A stretch of DNA of 5,679 nt, from assembly GCA_001303705.1 (NCBI GenBank), contig LJUI01000159.1:1-5679 (forward strand), in the 5' to 3' direction. The translations under genes and the position numbers were made by a program. The DNA comes from a candidate division TA06 bacterium SM23_40 (GTDB taxonomy: Bacteria; LJUI01; SM1-40). Below, piece by piece: positions 5,593-5,679 of the stretch. Under the pieces are notes generated by a model that was given only the letters and a program-made list of their open reading frames with translations, had not been told where the DNA came from and ran no database searches. Numbering within the stretch: position 1 is the stretch's first letter; each line of letters opens with the position of its first letter.

Positions 5593-5622
5593 AATATACC
5601 GATAGCAGAGTCTCGATGTCAA
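5593..5622 (-). promoter_or_regulatory. Sigma-70-type promoter of the beta-barrel gene
   Basis: On the minus strand a consensus -35 box, TTGACA (5622-5617), is followed after 18 bases by TATATT (5598-5593), one mismatch from the consensus -10 box. The predicted start of transcription is near 5586, giving a leader of about 55 bases before the ATG. The direction and distance fit the beta-barrel gene. This is the clearest promoter in the window. Confidence 0.7.
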
Positions 5623-5679
5623 CGAAAACTCTGCCAGCGCAAAGAATGTTTCGACACGAACCCTGTCCCCATCCCCGCC

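Overview
The window looks like ordinary chromosome of a GC-rich, Gram-negative-type bacterium. The Gram-negative inference rests on an outer-membrane beta-barrel gene with a Sec signal peptide at the right end. The taxon cannot be fixed from the sequence. The ParB/resolvase-like helix-turn-helix gene is of a type I associate with Planctomycetes and related environmental lineages, but that is only a hint.

Left and centre (1-3660): five genes all point left on the minus strand. In transcription order (right to left) they are a small VIT1/CCC1-like membrane protein, an N-terminal-nucleophile hydrolase of the glycosylasparaginase family, a GNAT acetyltransferase closely resembling the aminoglycoside 6'-N-acetyltransferase AAC(6')-Ii group, a second GNAT acetyltransferase, and a DinB/YfiT-type four-helix protein. 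Gaps of 80-136 bases separate them. They could be read as one transcript or as independent small units; no convincing promoter is visible in the gaps. There is no shared pathway. Two acetyltransferases, a possible thiol-dependent (DinB-fold) enzyme and an amidase suggest small-molecule modification, detoxification or nitrogen salvage.

Middle (3661-4123): a gap of about 460 bases with no convincing gene separates the left-pointing block from a right-pointing gene for a ParB/resolvase-type helix-turn-helix protein (about 4124-4669). This gene carries a candidate programmed -1 frameshift signal near its 3' end.

Right (4670-5679): an outer-membrane beta-barrel gene on the minus strand converges on the helix-turn-helix gene. 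It has the best regulatory region in the window: near-consensus -35 and -10 boxes, a perfect 7-bp hairpin just after the predicted transcription start, and a strong Shine-Dalgarno.

I found no rRNA, tRNA, CRISPR array, complete insertion sequence or integron. I do not see a clearly new multi-gene system. The items most worth checking are the AAC(6')-like enzyme with intact active-site residues, the asparaginase-family protein with altered substrate-site residues, the frameshift-like slippery site, and the promoter with leader hairpin.
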